Assembly (NCBI GenBank): GCA_964453155.1
Contig: CAYVQU010000011.1
Location: forward strand, 1 to 55,384
Source: CAYVQU01 sp964453155
GTDB taxonomy: Bacteria > Chloroflexota > Anaerolineae > Anaerolineales > UBA11858
DNA length: 55,384 nt
Direction: 5' to 3'
The position numbers were made by a program, and so were the translations under genes. The notes under the pieces are model-generated. The model had not been told where the DNA came from. It worked only from the letters and a program-made list of their open reading frames with translations, and made no database searches. Below, one piece after another: positions 15,594 through 24,040 of the stretch (its first letter is position 1; each line of letters opens with the position of its first letter).

Positions 15594-16622
15594 ATGGATT
15601 ATACGAGTTTAGGCCGTACCGGGGTCAAAGTCAGCCGGTTGTGTTTGGGCTGCATGAATTTAGGGGGGCGCCAGAACGAGGCTGAATCGCTGCAGATTAT
15701 GGATATGGCCCTCGAGAGTGGCATCAATTTTGTCGATACAGCCAACGTCTATGGTCATGATCCCCAAAATTTTGAATATGGCCGCGGGCGCAGTGAAGTC
15801 ATTGTGGGGAAAGCCCTCCAGGGTGAGAAACGCCAGCGGACAGTGTTGGCTACCAAAGTCCACTACCCGATGAGTTCTGATCCGAACGCGACCGGAAATA
15901 CTCGTCGGCACATCATTGAGCAGTGTGAGGCCTCCCTCCAACGGCTAAATACCGATTATATCGACCTGTATCAACTCCACGGGTCCAATGCTGACATCCC
16001 CATCGATGAAGCCTTACGGGCCCTGGATGACCTGATTCGGGCTGGGAAAGTGCGTTATATCGGAACCAGCGGGTTTGCGGCCTGGGAGTTGGTTGAAAGT
16101 TTGTGGGTTTCGAAGGAATATGGGCTCAACCGCTTTGTGAGTGAGCAGCCCCCGTATAACTTGCTGGATCGCCGGATCGAACGCGAACTCATTCCCATGG
16201 CCCAGACGTATGGGTTCGCCCTGATCCCCTGGGCGCCCGCGGCGGGCGGCTTCTTCAACGCCCAATATCGCCACGCTCAGGAAGCCCCTTCGGATTCACG
16301 TTATGGGGCCTTCTGGCGCGGTTTTTATCGCGATAGTTTTGCTGAGCAACGGGTATTTGACCTTCAGGAAACCGTTTTAGCTTTAGGCCAGGAGAAAAAT
16401 GCTTCCGGTTATGCCCTGGCATTGGCCTGGGGCCTCAGCAAGCCGGGAATCACCAGTCCCATCATCGGCCCGCGAACGGTTGCGCAATTAGAAGATTCTC
16501 TCACCGTCCTGGAAATCGAACTTACTGACGACGATCACGCCAGGTTAGATAACGCCGCACCCCCCGAATCCGTTTCAGTACCCTATATTCAATACAAAGG
16601 GCCGCATCAATATCGTTGGTAA
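15594..16622 (+). CDS. Aldo/keto reductase
   Basis: A 342-residue NADPH-dependent aldo/keto reductase with a TIM-barrel fold. Catalytic residues are visible: Asp in NFVDTANVYG with the Tyr four residues on, Lys in LATKVHYP, and His in LYQLHGSN. The cofactor signature near the end, SPIIGPRTVAQLEDSL, matches the family. It likely reduces aldehydes or ketones, which fits control by the adjacent MerR protein and its 19-bp-spaced promoter. Confidence 0.93.
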   Translation: MDYTSLGRTGVKVSRLCLGCMNLGGRQNEAESLQIMDMALESGINFVDTANVYGHDPQNFEYGRGRSEVIVGKALQGEKRQRTVLATKVHYPMSSDPNATGNTRRHIIEQCEASLQRLNTDYIDLYQLHGSNADIPIDEALRALDDLIRAGKVRYIGTSGFAAWELVESLWVSKEYGLNRFVSEQPPYNLLDRRIERELIPMAQTYGFALIPWAPAAGGFFNAQYRHAQEAPSDSRYGAFWRGFYRDSFAEQRVFDLQETVLALGQEKNASGYALALAWGLSKPGITSPIIGPRTVAQLEDSLTVLEIELTDDDHARLDNAAPPESVSVPYIQYKGPHQYRW

Positions 16623-16633
16623 TCCCTAAACCA

Positions 16634-16671
16634 GAGACCGCTGAGAATATTATTTTTTTCTCAGCGGTCTC
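16634..16671. terminator. Hairpin between convergent genes
   Basis: A perfect 13-bp stem GAGACCGCTGAGA (16634-16646) pairs with TCTCAGCGGTCTC (16659-16671), with an AT-rich loop containing T7. It lies between the aldo/keto reductase and the convergent SDR gene. There is no U-run after the stem on either strand, so it may be a 3-prime stabiliser or a weak terminator. Confidence 0.55.
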
Positions 16672-16699
16672 GGTGATTCAGGTGGTTGTTAAATTGCGA

Positions 16700-17623
16700 T
16701 CAGGATTGCCGGGCTTGGAGATGATGATCAAGCAAAGCTACTAATTCATCCCGCGAGTAATTGTGCTGGGGGTTATCGTTCTCGGCTAATAATTTCTCAA
16801 TCAGCCCGTTGATGACCCGATCGCCTTCCCATTTGGTGCCAACAAGATACTGCGTTTTGGGATTCTCGGAGAATAACGCGTCGTAAACCGCGACTGCGAC
16901 AATTTCAGGCGAAGATGGCTTGCGATTGGTTTCCGATTCGGGGTCATCCGACTCAGGTTCGGGGGGCGGCTGGGAGAAACTGGCCAGAATTTGATCGGCT
17001 TCGGCTTTGAAGGGGGGAGCAGCGCGTTCGAGGCGGGCCATCATCGCTGGGAAGGCGTTTGCTCCAACTTCACTGACGATGCCCCCAGGCTGGATCACGC
17101 TGACTTTGACACCATAAGCTTCAAGTTCTTGGCCCAAAGAAACCGTATAGGCCTCGAGGGCATGTTTCGTCATGGTGTAGGGGCCGAAATATTTACTGGT
17201 CACCATTCCCCCTTGCGAGCCGATGTTGACTACCCGTCCTTGCGATTCGATTAGCATGCGCACGAACATATTTGTCATGCGGTGAACGCCAAAGACGTTG
17301 ACATCAAAAATTTCGTGGAGTTCTTTATCGGTCCAGGTGGCGAACATCCCCAGCGAACCGATTCCGGCGTTGTTGACCAATCCGTATAATCCGGTCCCCT
17401 GTTGAGCAATAAAATCGTGCGCGGCCTGGATTAGATCCGGGTTGCGGACATCCAGTTTGAGCGGTGTGACGTTTTCGATTTCAGCCAGTTTGGCGTAATC
17501 TTCATCTTTGCGGACGGTGCCGTAGACGATGTGACCGCGGCCGGCCAGATAATTGACGAGATGATACCCGATGCCCGTACTGGCACCGGTGACGAGGATG
17601 GGAGGCAATGTTATTGATGACAT
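16700..17623 (-). CDS. Short-chain dehydrogenase/reductase (SDR)
   Basis: A 307-residue classical SDR. The cofactor loop is TGASTGIG near residues 12-19. NNAG appears as LVNNAGIGSLG, and the catalytic Tyr-x3-Lys as YTMTKHALEAY. A low-complexity acidic stretch, PPPEPESDDPESETNRKP, is inserted after the core and is unusual. The start ATG at 17623 has no clear Shine-Dalgarno site; the region upstream is a perfect 30-bp palindrome (17635-17664). It follows the WrbA-like gene by 48 bp on the same strand and is probably co-transcribed with it. The substrate is unknown. Confidence 0.88.
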   Translation of the reverse strand: MSSITLPPILVTGASTGIGYHLVNYLAGRGHIVYGTVRKDEDYAKLAEIENVTPLKLDVRNPDLIQAAHDFIAQQGTGLYGLVNNAGIGSLGMFATWTDKELHEIFDVNVFGVHRMTNMFVRMLIESQGRVVNIGSQGGMVTSKYFGPYTMTKHALEAYTVSLGQELEAYGVKVSVIQPGGIVSEVGANAFPAMMARLERAAPPFKAEADQILASFSQPPPEPESDDPESETNRKPSSPEIVAVAVYDALFSENPKTQYLVGTKWEGDRVINGLIEKLLAENDNPQHNYSRDELVALLDHHLQARQS

Positions 17624-17634
17624 TATAATTTGTC

Positions 17635-17664
17635 TGTAGGGGCGCAGCATGCTGCGCCCCTACA
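17635..17664. repeat. Perfect 30-bp palindrome
   Basis: Each arm is 15 bp: TGTAGGGGCGCAGCA and its exact complement. The outer GTAGGGGC word is shared with the perfect palindrome at 43057-43085, whose core is different. It lies between the WrbA-like and SDR genes. On the minus strand a T8 run precedes it, so it is not a normal terminator for the upstream gene. Confidence 0.85.
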
Positions 17665-17671
17665 AAAAAAA

Positions 17672-18223
17672 TTACGGAAAACGTTTGTAATTGACTTTGT
17701 TGGGGTGATTTTCTTGAACGCCATCAATGTAATACGATACAAATTCGGCCAAGCGCTGCCCCAATCGAATGCAAATATCTTTTTCGGCCTGCTCACGGGG
17801 TGCGCCGGGGATGGCAGCACCGTAATGGAGGGTTTTTAGCGGGGCGACGTAATCGGTCACGCCAAAAGTCATGATCCCAAAATTCATCAAGATCGTGAGC
17901 AAGTTTAGGCAGGTGATCTCAGGGCCGCCGCCCAAACCCCCCGCCGACGAGAAGGCGCAGCCAAATTTACCGTCGATTTTGCCCCACACTTCGCCAGCGG
18001 CTTCGTCCCAGAATTTTTTCACTTCCCAGGGGACCGCAGCCAGATGGGTTGGGGTCCCCAAGGCGATGCCGTCCATCCAGAGAAGATCGGCAAAGGTGGA
18101 TTCGGCAATGGATTTCAGGCGGACTTCAACCCCGTCCACGCGCGCGGCCCCTTCAGCAACCAGTTCGGCCATTTGCTTGGTCCGTTCGGTTTGGGAATAA
18201 TATTGAATCAGTACGTTAGCCAT
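17672..18223 (-). CDS. Flavodoxin-family NAD(P)H:quinone oxidoreductase (WrbA-like)
   Basis: A 183-residue flavodoxin-fold protein. The FMN phosphate loop is YYSQTERTKQMAELVAEGA near the N-terminus. The second FMN loop is GIALGTPTHLAAVPWEVKKFWDEA and the third is GCAFSSAGGLGGG. This matches WrbA-type enzymes that reduce quinones by two electrons. The AGGAGAAAC leader gives a good start. It is followed on the same strand by the SDR gene, suggesting a small redox operon. Confidence 0.88.
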   Translation of the reverse strand: MANVLIQYYSQTERTKQMAELVAEGAARVDGVEVRLKSIAESTFADLLWMDGIALGTPTHLAAVPWEVKKFWDEAAGEVWGKIDGKFGCAFSSAGGLGGGPEITCLNLLTILMNFGIMTFGVTDYVAPLKTLHYGAAIPGAPREQAEKDICIRLGQRLAEFVSYYIDGVQENHPNKVNYKRFP

Positions 18224-18343
18224 GTTTCTCCTATTGTTGGAACGCGGATTAATGCGGATGCTGCTGCGCTAACGCCGATTTGCGCGGATTTTAATAAATT
18301 AAAAAAATCTGCGTGAATCCGCCAAATCAGCGTCATCCGCGTT
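18224..18343. repeat. Intergenic GCGGATT phrase dyad
   Basis: Two facing phrases, GAACGCGGATTAATGCGGAT (18240-18259) and ATCAGCGTCATCCGCGTTC (18326-18344), form an imperfect long dyad around an AT-rich centre (AATAAATTAAAAAAAT). It is one copy of the dispersed GCGGATT/AATCCGC phrase family and touches the stop of the URO-D-family gene. Confidence 0.6.
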
Positions 18344-19312
18344 CTATTGAATTAAATCCCGCAACAATTCGCGGTAATAGACATAATTTTCATACGGCAC
18401 ATCGGACCGAACCCGGCCGTCGGCCAGGGGGATGAAGCCCCCGTCAGCAACTACGGGGGCGATCTCAGCGATGGCCTGGCGGATGGCGGTTTTGCCTTCC
18501 CGGAGAGCATCCAGATCGATGCCGCCGATCAACTTCAAATCCCGGCCAAATTCCTGGCGCAAGGCCGGATAATTCATCACCGACTGCTCGACTTCACAGG
18601 CCCACAAACAATCAATCCCCCATTTTAGGAGACTGGGGATGAGAACCTTCATACTGGCATAGGTCCGGCAGATGATCGTTTTTATGCCGTAGCGGGGCGC
18701 TAAATCCAGGATGGGTTGGTAGCTGGGCAGGACGATATCCTCATACATTTTCGGCGAAATGAGTGACCCATTGTTGTCCCCAATGGGTTCGCTGAAAATC
18801 AGGGCGTCGACGGGCACCTCCTGCAAAACCTGTTCGGTTAGGGCGGCGGCAAATTCGCCCTGGATGCGCATGAATTCGCGCACAAAATCGGGCGTGTCGG
18901 CCAATTGGTACATCAACCGGGTGAAGGTCGCTCCATTTTCGACACCTAATGATAAATATAAACCCTCGTGGGGGCGGATCATGAGGACGTGGTCGCGGGT
19001 TTTCAGGCGGTCGATTTCTTGCGGCCAGGTTTTAGAGATCCGGCTGAAATCGGTGGCATCGAGACGTTTGCGCAGTTCATCCAAATCTTTAAAATTAGCG
19101 GGCCATACCTCGAAATCGGGGAGGGGATCGACGGTTAATCGAATTTCTTCCCGCCCATCGGCCGGAAACAGGTCCCGGGGATCGGAATCCGCCAGGTGAC
19201 CCTGATCTCGCCACCCCGCGAGTGTGTCCTCTCGAATACCCTCTTCAAAGTAGGGAATCCGGTCGGGGCTGCCGTAGTTCAGGCTTTCGTAAAAACGTTG
19301 ACGTTGGTTCAT
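18344..19312 (-). CDS. Uroporphyrinogen decarboxylase (URO-D) family protein
   Basis: A 322-residue TIM-barrel protein of the URO-D/MtaA superfamily. Family blocks include SEPIGDNNGSLISPKMYEDIVLPSYQPIL, the IICRTYASMKVLIPSLL segment, and LKLIGGIDLDALREGK. The N-terminal motif of true HemE (an Arg-rich RQAGR) is absent and is replaced by DRIPYFEEG, so heme synthesis is unlikely. Such proteins often act in methyl transfer or are uncharacterised. The start ATG has no strong ribosome binding site. Confidence 0.82.
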   Translation of the reverse strand: MNQRQRFYESLNYGSPDRIPYFEEGIREDTLAGWRDQGHLADSDPRDLFPADGREEIRLTVDPLPDFEVWPANFKDLDELRKRLDATDFSRISKTWPQEIDRLKTRDHVLMIRPHEGLYLSLGVENGATFTRLMYQLADTPDFVREFMRIQGEFAAALTEQVLQEVPVDALIFSEPIGDNNGSLISPKMYEDIVLPSYQPILDLAPRYGIKTIICRTYASMKVLIPSLLKWGIDCLWACEVEQSVMNYPALRQEFGRDLKLIGGIDLDALREGKTAIRQAIAEIAPVVADGGFIPLADGRVRSDVPYENYVYYRELLRDLIQ

Positions 19313-19420
19313 GGATTTGTCCTATTGGTCTAAAGTGTCGGAAATGTCGAATTAGTCCTATTTGTCTGAATGGTCTAGTCAGTCGGCTGACATTTTCGAC
19401 TAATCAGACCTTTTGGACAT
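19313..19420. repeat. Intergenic GTCTAATTGGTC-type phrase
   Basis: Contains repeated words TTGGTCTAAAGTGTCGGAAATGTCG, GTCCTATTTGTC and CGACTAATCAGACCTTTTGG. They form a loose dyad centred on AGTCAGTCGGCTGACATT. The same wording recurs at about 26248-26290 and 26416-26450. No gene. Confidence 0.5.
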
Positions 19421-20038
19421 TTATGTGATTGCTACTGCCTGATGGAGAAATTCGTCTTGTGTAAATTGCTGAATGGCAAACGCAGCCAAATCGGCGCGAG
19501 AGATGGCTTGGGCCCTGATGGTCTGGTCGGTGCCGTAGGTGTATTCGCCGGTCGCCGGGGTGTCGCGGAGTTCTCCAGGACGTAGAATGATCCAATCTAA
19601 CCCGCTTTCCCGGACGAAATGCTCTTGGCGTTCTTTATCGATCATCCGTTTCCGCATGACGGTTTTCATGACGAGTCTAAAGGCCAGCGGGACCTGATTT
19701 TTGCTGTCCCCTACGCCTAACGACGTGATCACGACCAATCTTTTGATCCCCGTAGCCTGCATGGCGGTGATGATGTTCTGCGTTCCGGCGGAGACGGTGT
19801 TTTCGGGGCTGTCGCTCCGGCTTCCAAGAGAAACTACTACAGCGGCAACGCCCTGAACTGTGGCGGCTACTTTTTTGGGATCGAGCACATCTCCAACAAT
19901 GATGTGTGGTGCTTGTGCGGCGGCACTCAACCGTGCTGGGTTCCGTACGAGGGCTTGAACTTCATGACCGGCAGCCAAGGCTTGGTCAACGATATTAAGC
20001 CCGGTCCCACCAGTAGCACCAAAGACGGCAATTTTCAT
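19421..20038 (-). CDS. NAD(P)-binding atypical SDR (NmrA/BLVRB-like)
   Basis: A 205-residue single-domain Rossmann protein. The N-terminal loop reads KIAVFGATGGTGLNIVDQAL, the NAD(P)-binding glycine motif. It continues with HEVQALVRNPARL, GDVLDPKKVAATVQG and a central GIKRLVVITSLGVGD. WIILRPGELRDTPATG resembles the substrate-side region of biliverdin-reductase-B-like and NmrA-like proteins. The classical YxxxK pair is absent. It may be a quinone or flavin reductase or a redox sensor. Gene boundaries are clear, and the leader has a GGAGAA site close to the ATG. Confidence 0.85.
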   Translation of the reverse strand: MKIAVFGATGGTGLNIVDQALAAGHEVQALVRNPARLSAAAQAPHIIVGDVLDPKKVAATVQGVAAVVVSLGSRSDSPENTVSAGTQNIITAMQATGIKRLVVITSLGVGDSKNQVPLAFRLVMKTVMRKRMIDKERQEHFVRESGLDWIILRPGELRDTPATGEYTYGTDQTIRAQAISRADLAAFAIQQFTQDEFLHQAVAIT

Positions 20039-20193
20039 GAATTCTCCTTTTGGATAATTTTATCGCATTCGGAGGTCAATTAGGGATTGTGGGATAGGAA
20101 TGTCGATGTGGGATAAATGTGGGTTAAATGTTGGAAATCCCCCGTTGTGCAAATAGGAGTACAGTTACTGCCAGTAACCGTACTCCTTGATCA
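20039..20193. other. Intergenic hairpins and TTATCCCACA-like words
   Basis: TGTGGGATA words occur at about 20090, 20107 and 20119 (complements of TATCCCACA). A near-perfect 14-bp hairpin AGGAGTAC-A-GTTAC/GTAAC-C-GTACTCCT (20155-20187) sits just after the WD40 gene stop on the minus strand and may be its 3-prime end. No gene. Confidence 0.5.
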
Positions 20194-21063
20194 TCAAGAC
20201 CATACGCGGATTTTTTTATCGGCCCCGCCGATGATGAAAATTTTGCCATCTGGGGAGAATGTCATCGCGCTGATGACTTTGGTGCTGACGGGGAGGTCGG
20301 TCACTTTCTCTCCGGCCGCCACATCCCATAGTTGGACCTGGCTTTCCAGGCTGAGGGCCATAGTCTTTTCGTCAGGGGAGAAGAGCAGGCCGCGGAAGCC
20401 ATCCAGTTGGGGATCAAGGGTGCGGGTATTTTCCCAGGTGACGGTGTCCCAAAACTGGATTTTTCCTTCGTACCCCTTGGAGGCCAAAGTTTTGCCATCT
20501 TTGAAGAAATAGAGTGACCATACTGCAGCATTATGCCCGGTCAAGGTGGCGACTTTTTCACCCGAGGGCATAGCCCAGATGTTGACATCGTTGCCCAAGC
20601 CACCCGTTGCCAGGAACTTGCTGTCCGGAGAAAACGCCAGGGTGCCCAGATTTTTAGGATTCGCCTTGAAAGCAACCACAGATTCGCCATTTCGGTCCCA
20701 CACGGCAACCCGGCCACTGTACGATACAGCTGCAATCCATTCGCCGTTTGGAGAAAATTTCAGTGCGGAGACCGTTTTCTTGCGATCCTGGAGAGTGTGC
20801 AGAACTTCTCCATCAGGAAAAGACCACAATTTCACCGTGTTATCAGACGAACTGCTGGCCAGAATCTCTTCATCGGTTGCCAGACTGAGGTCGTTGACGG
20901 AGTTGTCATGCCCGGTGAGGGTTTTTATAGGTTCAAACCCCGGCACCGTCCACAGCTTGATGACATTGTCCATTCCGGCCGTAATCAGGGTTTTACCATC
21001 GGCCGTAAAAGTGGTATTCAAAACATAATTGTCGTGGGCTTCAAAAATATGGGTTTCTTGCAT
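20194..21063 (-). CDS. WD40 repeat protein, single seven-bladed propeller
   Basis: A 289-residue protein made almost entirely of WD40 repeats of about 40 residues. Seven blade-ending signatures are seen: IKLWTV, VKLWSF, VAVWDR, VNIWAM, IQFWDT, VQLWDV and IRVWS. Blades open with LTGHDNSV, LTGHNAAV and similar words. There is no signal peptide, enzyme domain or membrane segment, so it is probably a free cytoplasmic scaffold; partners are unknown. The ATG at 21063 follows GGAGG at a good distance and a longer frame to 21096 is rejected. Confidence 0.92.
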   Translation of the reverse strand: MQETHIFEAHDNYVLNTTFTADGKTLITAGMDNVIKLWTVPGFEPIKTLTGHDNSVNDLSLATDEEILASSSSDNTVKLWSFPDGEVLHTLQDRKKTVSALKFSPNGEWIAAVSYSGRVAVWDRNGESVVAFKANPKNLGTLAFSPDSKFLATGGLGNDVNIWAMPSGEKVATLTGHNAAVWSLYFFKDGKTLASKGYEGKIQFWDTVTWENTRTLDPQLDGFRGLLFSPDEKTMALSLESQVQLWDVAAGEKVTDLPVSTKVISAMTFSPDGKIFIIGGADKKIRVWS

Positions 21064-21414
21064 GATCTCGCCTCCAAAAATCCGTTTGCCTACCAATATT
21101 GACGAGATAATGTGACCGAATCTTTCTTTAACGCGGAGACGCAGAGTAGCAGAGACGCGGATATATATTTATGTAACTCATGTTACGCAGGATATGCAAA
21201 ATGAGCCAGATAATTCATCACTTCGACTGCGCTCAGTACAGGCTCTGAGTGGCTATAGCGTATCGAAGGGTAAATTTTCGGATGAGCCACACCCTTCGAT
21301 ACGGCCCTGCGGACCTACTCAGGCCTGTCCTGAGCTTGTCGAAGGGATGCTTGTTGCGTAACATCAATATGTAAATCTCCGCGTCTCTGCTTCTTTGCAC
21401 CTTTGCGTTAACTT
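21064..21414. repeat. Nested intergenic dyads (351 bp, no gene)
   Basis: Three layers of inverted repeats share a centre near 21270. The outer layer is GCAGAGACGCGG (about 21149) facing CCGCGTCTCTGC (about 21379). The middle layer is ATGTTACGCA facing TGCGTAACAT (about 21179 and 21355). The inner layer is CGTATCGAAGGGT facing ACCCTTCGATACG (about 21259 and 21290), with ACTTCGACTGCGCTCAGTAC and CTGTCCTGAGCTTGTCGAAG words around it. The parts belong to phrase families found elsewhere in the window. No promoter is confidently seen. Confidence 0.6.
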
Positions 21415-22479
21415 TTAAGGCGTAAATTGATATCCCCGTCCAGGGATAGTGTGAATGAATTGCGGATTGGAGGGATCTGACTCGATTTTGACTCGTAGGC
21501 GGCGGACGAGTTGGGCCAGGCTGTCGTCGCGGATGCCGCGTTCAAAGACGACATCTTCGGGCCAGACAGCCTGGATCAGGTCATCTTTTGGGCAGATTTC
21601 GGCGGGATGGGCTTGTAGATATTCGAGCAGCAGGGCTTCTTTGGCGGTGAGTTTAGTGAGATCGAACCCTTGGGGGCTGGTGGCCTGCTCCAGGAGAGGT
21701 TGCCCTTGCAAACCGGAGTTTTCAACATCGCTGTCGGCGGGTTCATCGACCCAGAATTCGGTCACCCGGCGCTGAACAGCGGGATGATTCCGTAGTTCGG
21801 CCAAAACTAGATTGGCACCCCCGGCATAGGCCTCGCTGACGGCTCGCAGGAGGGAGGGATGCCCCCAGGTCAGTTCCTGCATTTGGGCCGCAACCGTGGC
21901 ATCCCACTCCTGGCCGACGCGCTGAGCATAGCGGGTCACGTTCCAGGCGGTATCGGACTCGCTGAGCGGGCCCAGCCAGAGGGTGTGGGCGAAGAAAAGT
22001 TCGGCCAGTTCGGTGTTGGGATCGAGGGGGCGGCGGGTGGCGGTCACGAAGGTGAGTTGATATTTGTAGGTATCACGCAAGGCCCGAAGATTGCTGAAAA
22101 CTTCGGGGCGGGGCGAATCTGCCAGGATTTCAAAGCGGTCTAACAAAATTGTGAAGGAACCTTCATGGGCATCTAGACGTCCTTGGATTGCAGTCTCGAG
22201 GGCCAGCCACTCGTCATCCACGGGTGCGGTATCCCCCAGGGCGCGCCGGATCAGCCGGAAGAAGGCTTCCACCGATTTCTCTCGCAGGCGATTGCAATCT
22301 ACTAAGGCATTGGGATGCGGAAAAGCGTCCGCCCGATTGGCCAAAAATCCCATCAGGTTGCTCTTCCCGGCTCCGCTCAACCCCACCACGGCGGCACATT
22401 CCCCCGCCCGCACTGCTGCCAGAATGCGCTGAACTTCTGATTGTCGATAGGTCTCTGGATAGGTGTCCCAAACAGACAT
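21415..22479 (-). CDS. P-loop ATPase with C-terminal OmpR-type winged helix
   Basis: A 354-residue regulator-like protein. Residues 1-240 form a P-loop ATPase of the AAA_16/ORC-like kind: Walker A GLSGAGKS (33-40), Walker B ILLDRFE (111-117), a sensor-like VTATRRP (145-151) and ELTWGHPSLLRAV typical of the lid region. Residues from about 272 form an OmpR/PhoB-type DNA-binding domain: LTAKEALLLEYLQAHP, LIQAVWPED, LAQLVRRLRVKIE and the wing FIHTIPGRGYQF. There is no receiver domain. SARP and LuxR-type relatives place DNA-binding and ATPase parts in other orders or with repeats, so this compact order is noteworthy. Its target genes are unknown. Confidence 0.88.
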   Translation of the reverse strand: MSVWDTYPETYRQSEVQRILAAVRAGECAAVVGLSGAGKSNLMGFLANRADAFPHPNALVDCNRLREKSVEAFFRLIRRALGDTAPVDDEWLALETAIQGRLDAHEGSFTILLDRFEILADSPRPEVFSNLRALRDTYKYQLTFVTATRRPLDPNTELAELFFAHTLWLGPLSESDTAWNVTRYAQRVGQEWDATVAAQMQELTWGHPSLLRAVSEAYAGGANLVLAELRNHPAVQRRVTEFWVDEPADSDVENSGLQGQPLLEQATSPQGFDLTKLTAKEALLLEYLQAHPAEICPKDDLIQAVWPEDVVFERGIRDDSLAQLVRRLRVKIESDPSNPQFIHTIPGRGYQFTP

Positions 22480-22618
22480 GTTGAACCTCCAAATTAGTCG
22501 TTTGTATTATACTGTAGGAGAGGCTGGTGAGGCGTTATTGGGTAACTGGGTGATTAGGGAATTGATTTTCCCAGTTACCGAATTCCCAATACCTAATCAC
22601 CTTCTCCCTAGGAGAGAA
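22480..22618. repeat. GGTAACTGGGTGATT-type intergenic phrase
   Basis: A loose dyad of words GGGTAACTGGGTGATTAGGG (22540-22559) and TACCGAATTCCCAATACCTA (22576-22595). It is repeated in similar form at 22770-22860, so the phrase brackets the small membrane-peptide gene. Confidence 0.5.
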
Positions 22619-22765
22619 ATGTCCCGTCGTTTGCGTTTGACCCTCATTTTGGTTGGTCTGGCCCTGGTGCTTTGTTCCTTAGCGGCCCTCATGTATTCTT
22701 TCTGGCCCGCGGAGACTGCCAACCTGCAAGCGACGGTTGAACCGACATTGTTTGTAGCCCCTTAA
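22619..22765 (+). CDS. Small single-pass membrane peptide (48 residues)
   Basis: A 48-codon frame with an AGGAGAG site immediately upstream and ATG start. The product has a basic N-terminus (MSRRLRLT), one hydrophobic segment (LILVGLALVLCSLAALMYSF) and a short polar tail ending FVAP. It is oriented with the downstream aminopeptidase gene (gap 115 bp, filled by a phrase repeat). No family is recognised. The good ribosome binding site supports a real gene, but conservation is untested. Confidence 0.5.
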   Translation: MSRRLRLTLILVGLALVLCSLAALMYSFWPAETANLQATVEPTLFVAP

Positions 22766-22880
22766 AGGTGAATGGGTAACCAGGTAACTTGGTAATTCGG
22801 ATTTTCCCAGTCGCCTAGTTACCCAATTACCCATTTACCATTACCAATTCACAATTCACCATTAAACAGGAGTCCCACCT

Positions 22881-23981
22881 ATGCCCGATCCCCGTGTCAC
22901 CAAGTTAGCCCAAGTTTTAGTGCAGTATTCAATCGGAATCAATCCGGGTGACAAGTTTCGCATCCGGACTTCGCCCCTGGCTGAAGAATTAACCCTGGCC
23001 GTTTACGCGGAAGCTGTCAAAGCCGGGGCCCATATCATGGTCCAAAACAGTGTGCCCGGTGCGGCCGAACTTTTCTATAAATACGCCAGTGAAACTCAGC
23101 TCGAATTTGTCTCCCCAATCACCAAATTGATCACCGAGACCTTTGACGCTGATTTGTACATCGATGCCGAACACAACACCCGCGAACTCTCGGCCATTGA
23201 TCCCGAAAAGAAGAGCAAGTTTAGCAAAACTCACGCCGATATTACCAAAACCTATTTCGAGCGCGCCGCCAAAAAAGAGATCAAATGGTCGCTGACGGTG
23301 TATCCGACTCATGCGATGGCTCAAGAAGCTGACATGAGCCTGACCGACTACCAAGATTTTGTCTATGCGGCCGGTTTGCTAAATGAGCCCGACCCCGTTG
23401 CCGCCTGGAAAAAGATCGAGGCGGAACAAGACCGCTATATCCAATGGCTCACCGGGCGGGAACAGATCGTGATCAAAGGTGAAAACGTGGACCTGAAGTT
23501 TTCGATTAAGGGCCGCGGCTTTGAGAATTGCGCCGGAACCAACAATTTCCCCGACGGCGAGATCTTTACCGGGCCGGTGGAAGATACAGTCAACGGGTAC
23601 ATCCGCTACTCTTACCCCGCGATTTACGGTGGCCAGGAAGTCGAGGATATTGAACTGTGGTTTGAGAACGGCAAAGTGGTCAAGGAAGCGGCTACTAAAG
23701 GTCAGGAGTTGCTCACTAAGATGCTCGATTCCGATGCGGGGGCTCGATTCTTGGGAGAATGGGGCATTGGCACCAACTATGGCATCCAGCGGTTCACCAA
23801 GAATATGCTCTTCGACGAGAAAATGGGCGGCACCATCCATTTAGCCGTCGGGGCCGGGTATCCCGAAACCGGCAGCAAAAATGAATCCGGCATCCACTGG
23901 GATATGCTCTGCGACATGCAGAACAGCGAGATCGTGGTGGATGGGGAGGTGTTTTATAAGGATGGGACGTTTGTGATTTAG
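22881..23981 (+). CDS. M29-family aminopeptidase
   Basis: A 366-residue thermophilic-aminopeptidase-family (AmpS, AmpT, PepS) metallopeptidase that removes N-terminal amino acids in the cytoplasm. Family blocks: the N-terminal PGDKFRIRTSPLAEELTLAVYAEAVKAGA, DAEHNTREL, FENCAGTNNFPDGEIFTGPVEDTVNG with a metal-ligand Glu, FLGEWGIGTNYGIQRF, MGGTIHLAVGAGYPETG, and the closing SGIHWDMLCDM with His and Asp ligands. The length is normal at about 370. CAGGAG precedes the ATG. Confidence 0.93.
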   Translation: MPDPRVTKLAQVLVQYSIGINPGDKFRIRTSPLAEELTLAVYAEAVKAGAHIMVQNSVPGAAELFYKYASETQLEFVSPITKLITETFDADLYIDAEHNTRELSAIDPEKKSKFSKTHADITKTYFERAAKKEIKWSLTVYPTHAMAQEADMSLTDYQDFVYAAGLLNEPDPVAAWKKIEAEQDRYIQWLTGREQIVIKGENVDLKFSIKGRGFENCAGTNNFPDGEIFTGPVEDTVNGYIRYSYPAIYGGQEVEDIELWFENGKVVKEAATKGQELLTKMLDSDAGARFLGEWGIGTNYGIQRFTKNMLFDEKMGGTIHLAVGAGYPETGSKNESGIHWDMLCDMQNSEIVVDGEVFYKDGTFVI

Positions 23982-24040
23982 ATGGAGGACGGAGGACCGA
24001 TCATGTCTCCCGTCCTCCGTCTCCCGTCTTCGGTCTGACA

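Noticed and set aside
16634..16671. The hairpin after the aldo/keto reductase as a certain rho-independent terminator
   Set aside because: The 13-bp stem is perfect, but no U-run follows on either strand, so it is listed only as a possible terminator.
18344..19312. Calling the URO-D-family gene hemE
   Set aside because: The N-terminal Arg-rich substrate motif of true uroporphyrinogen decarboxylase is missing.
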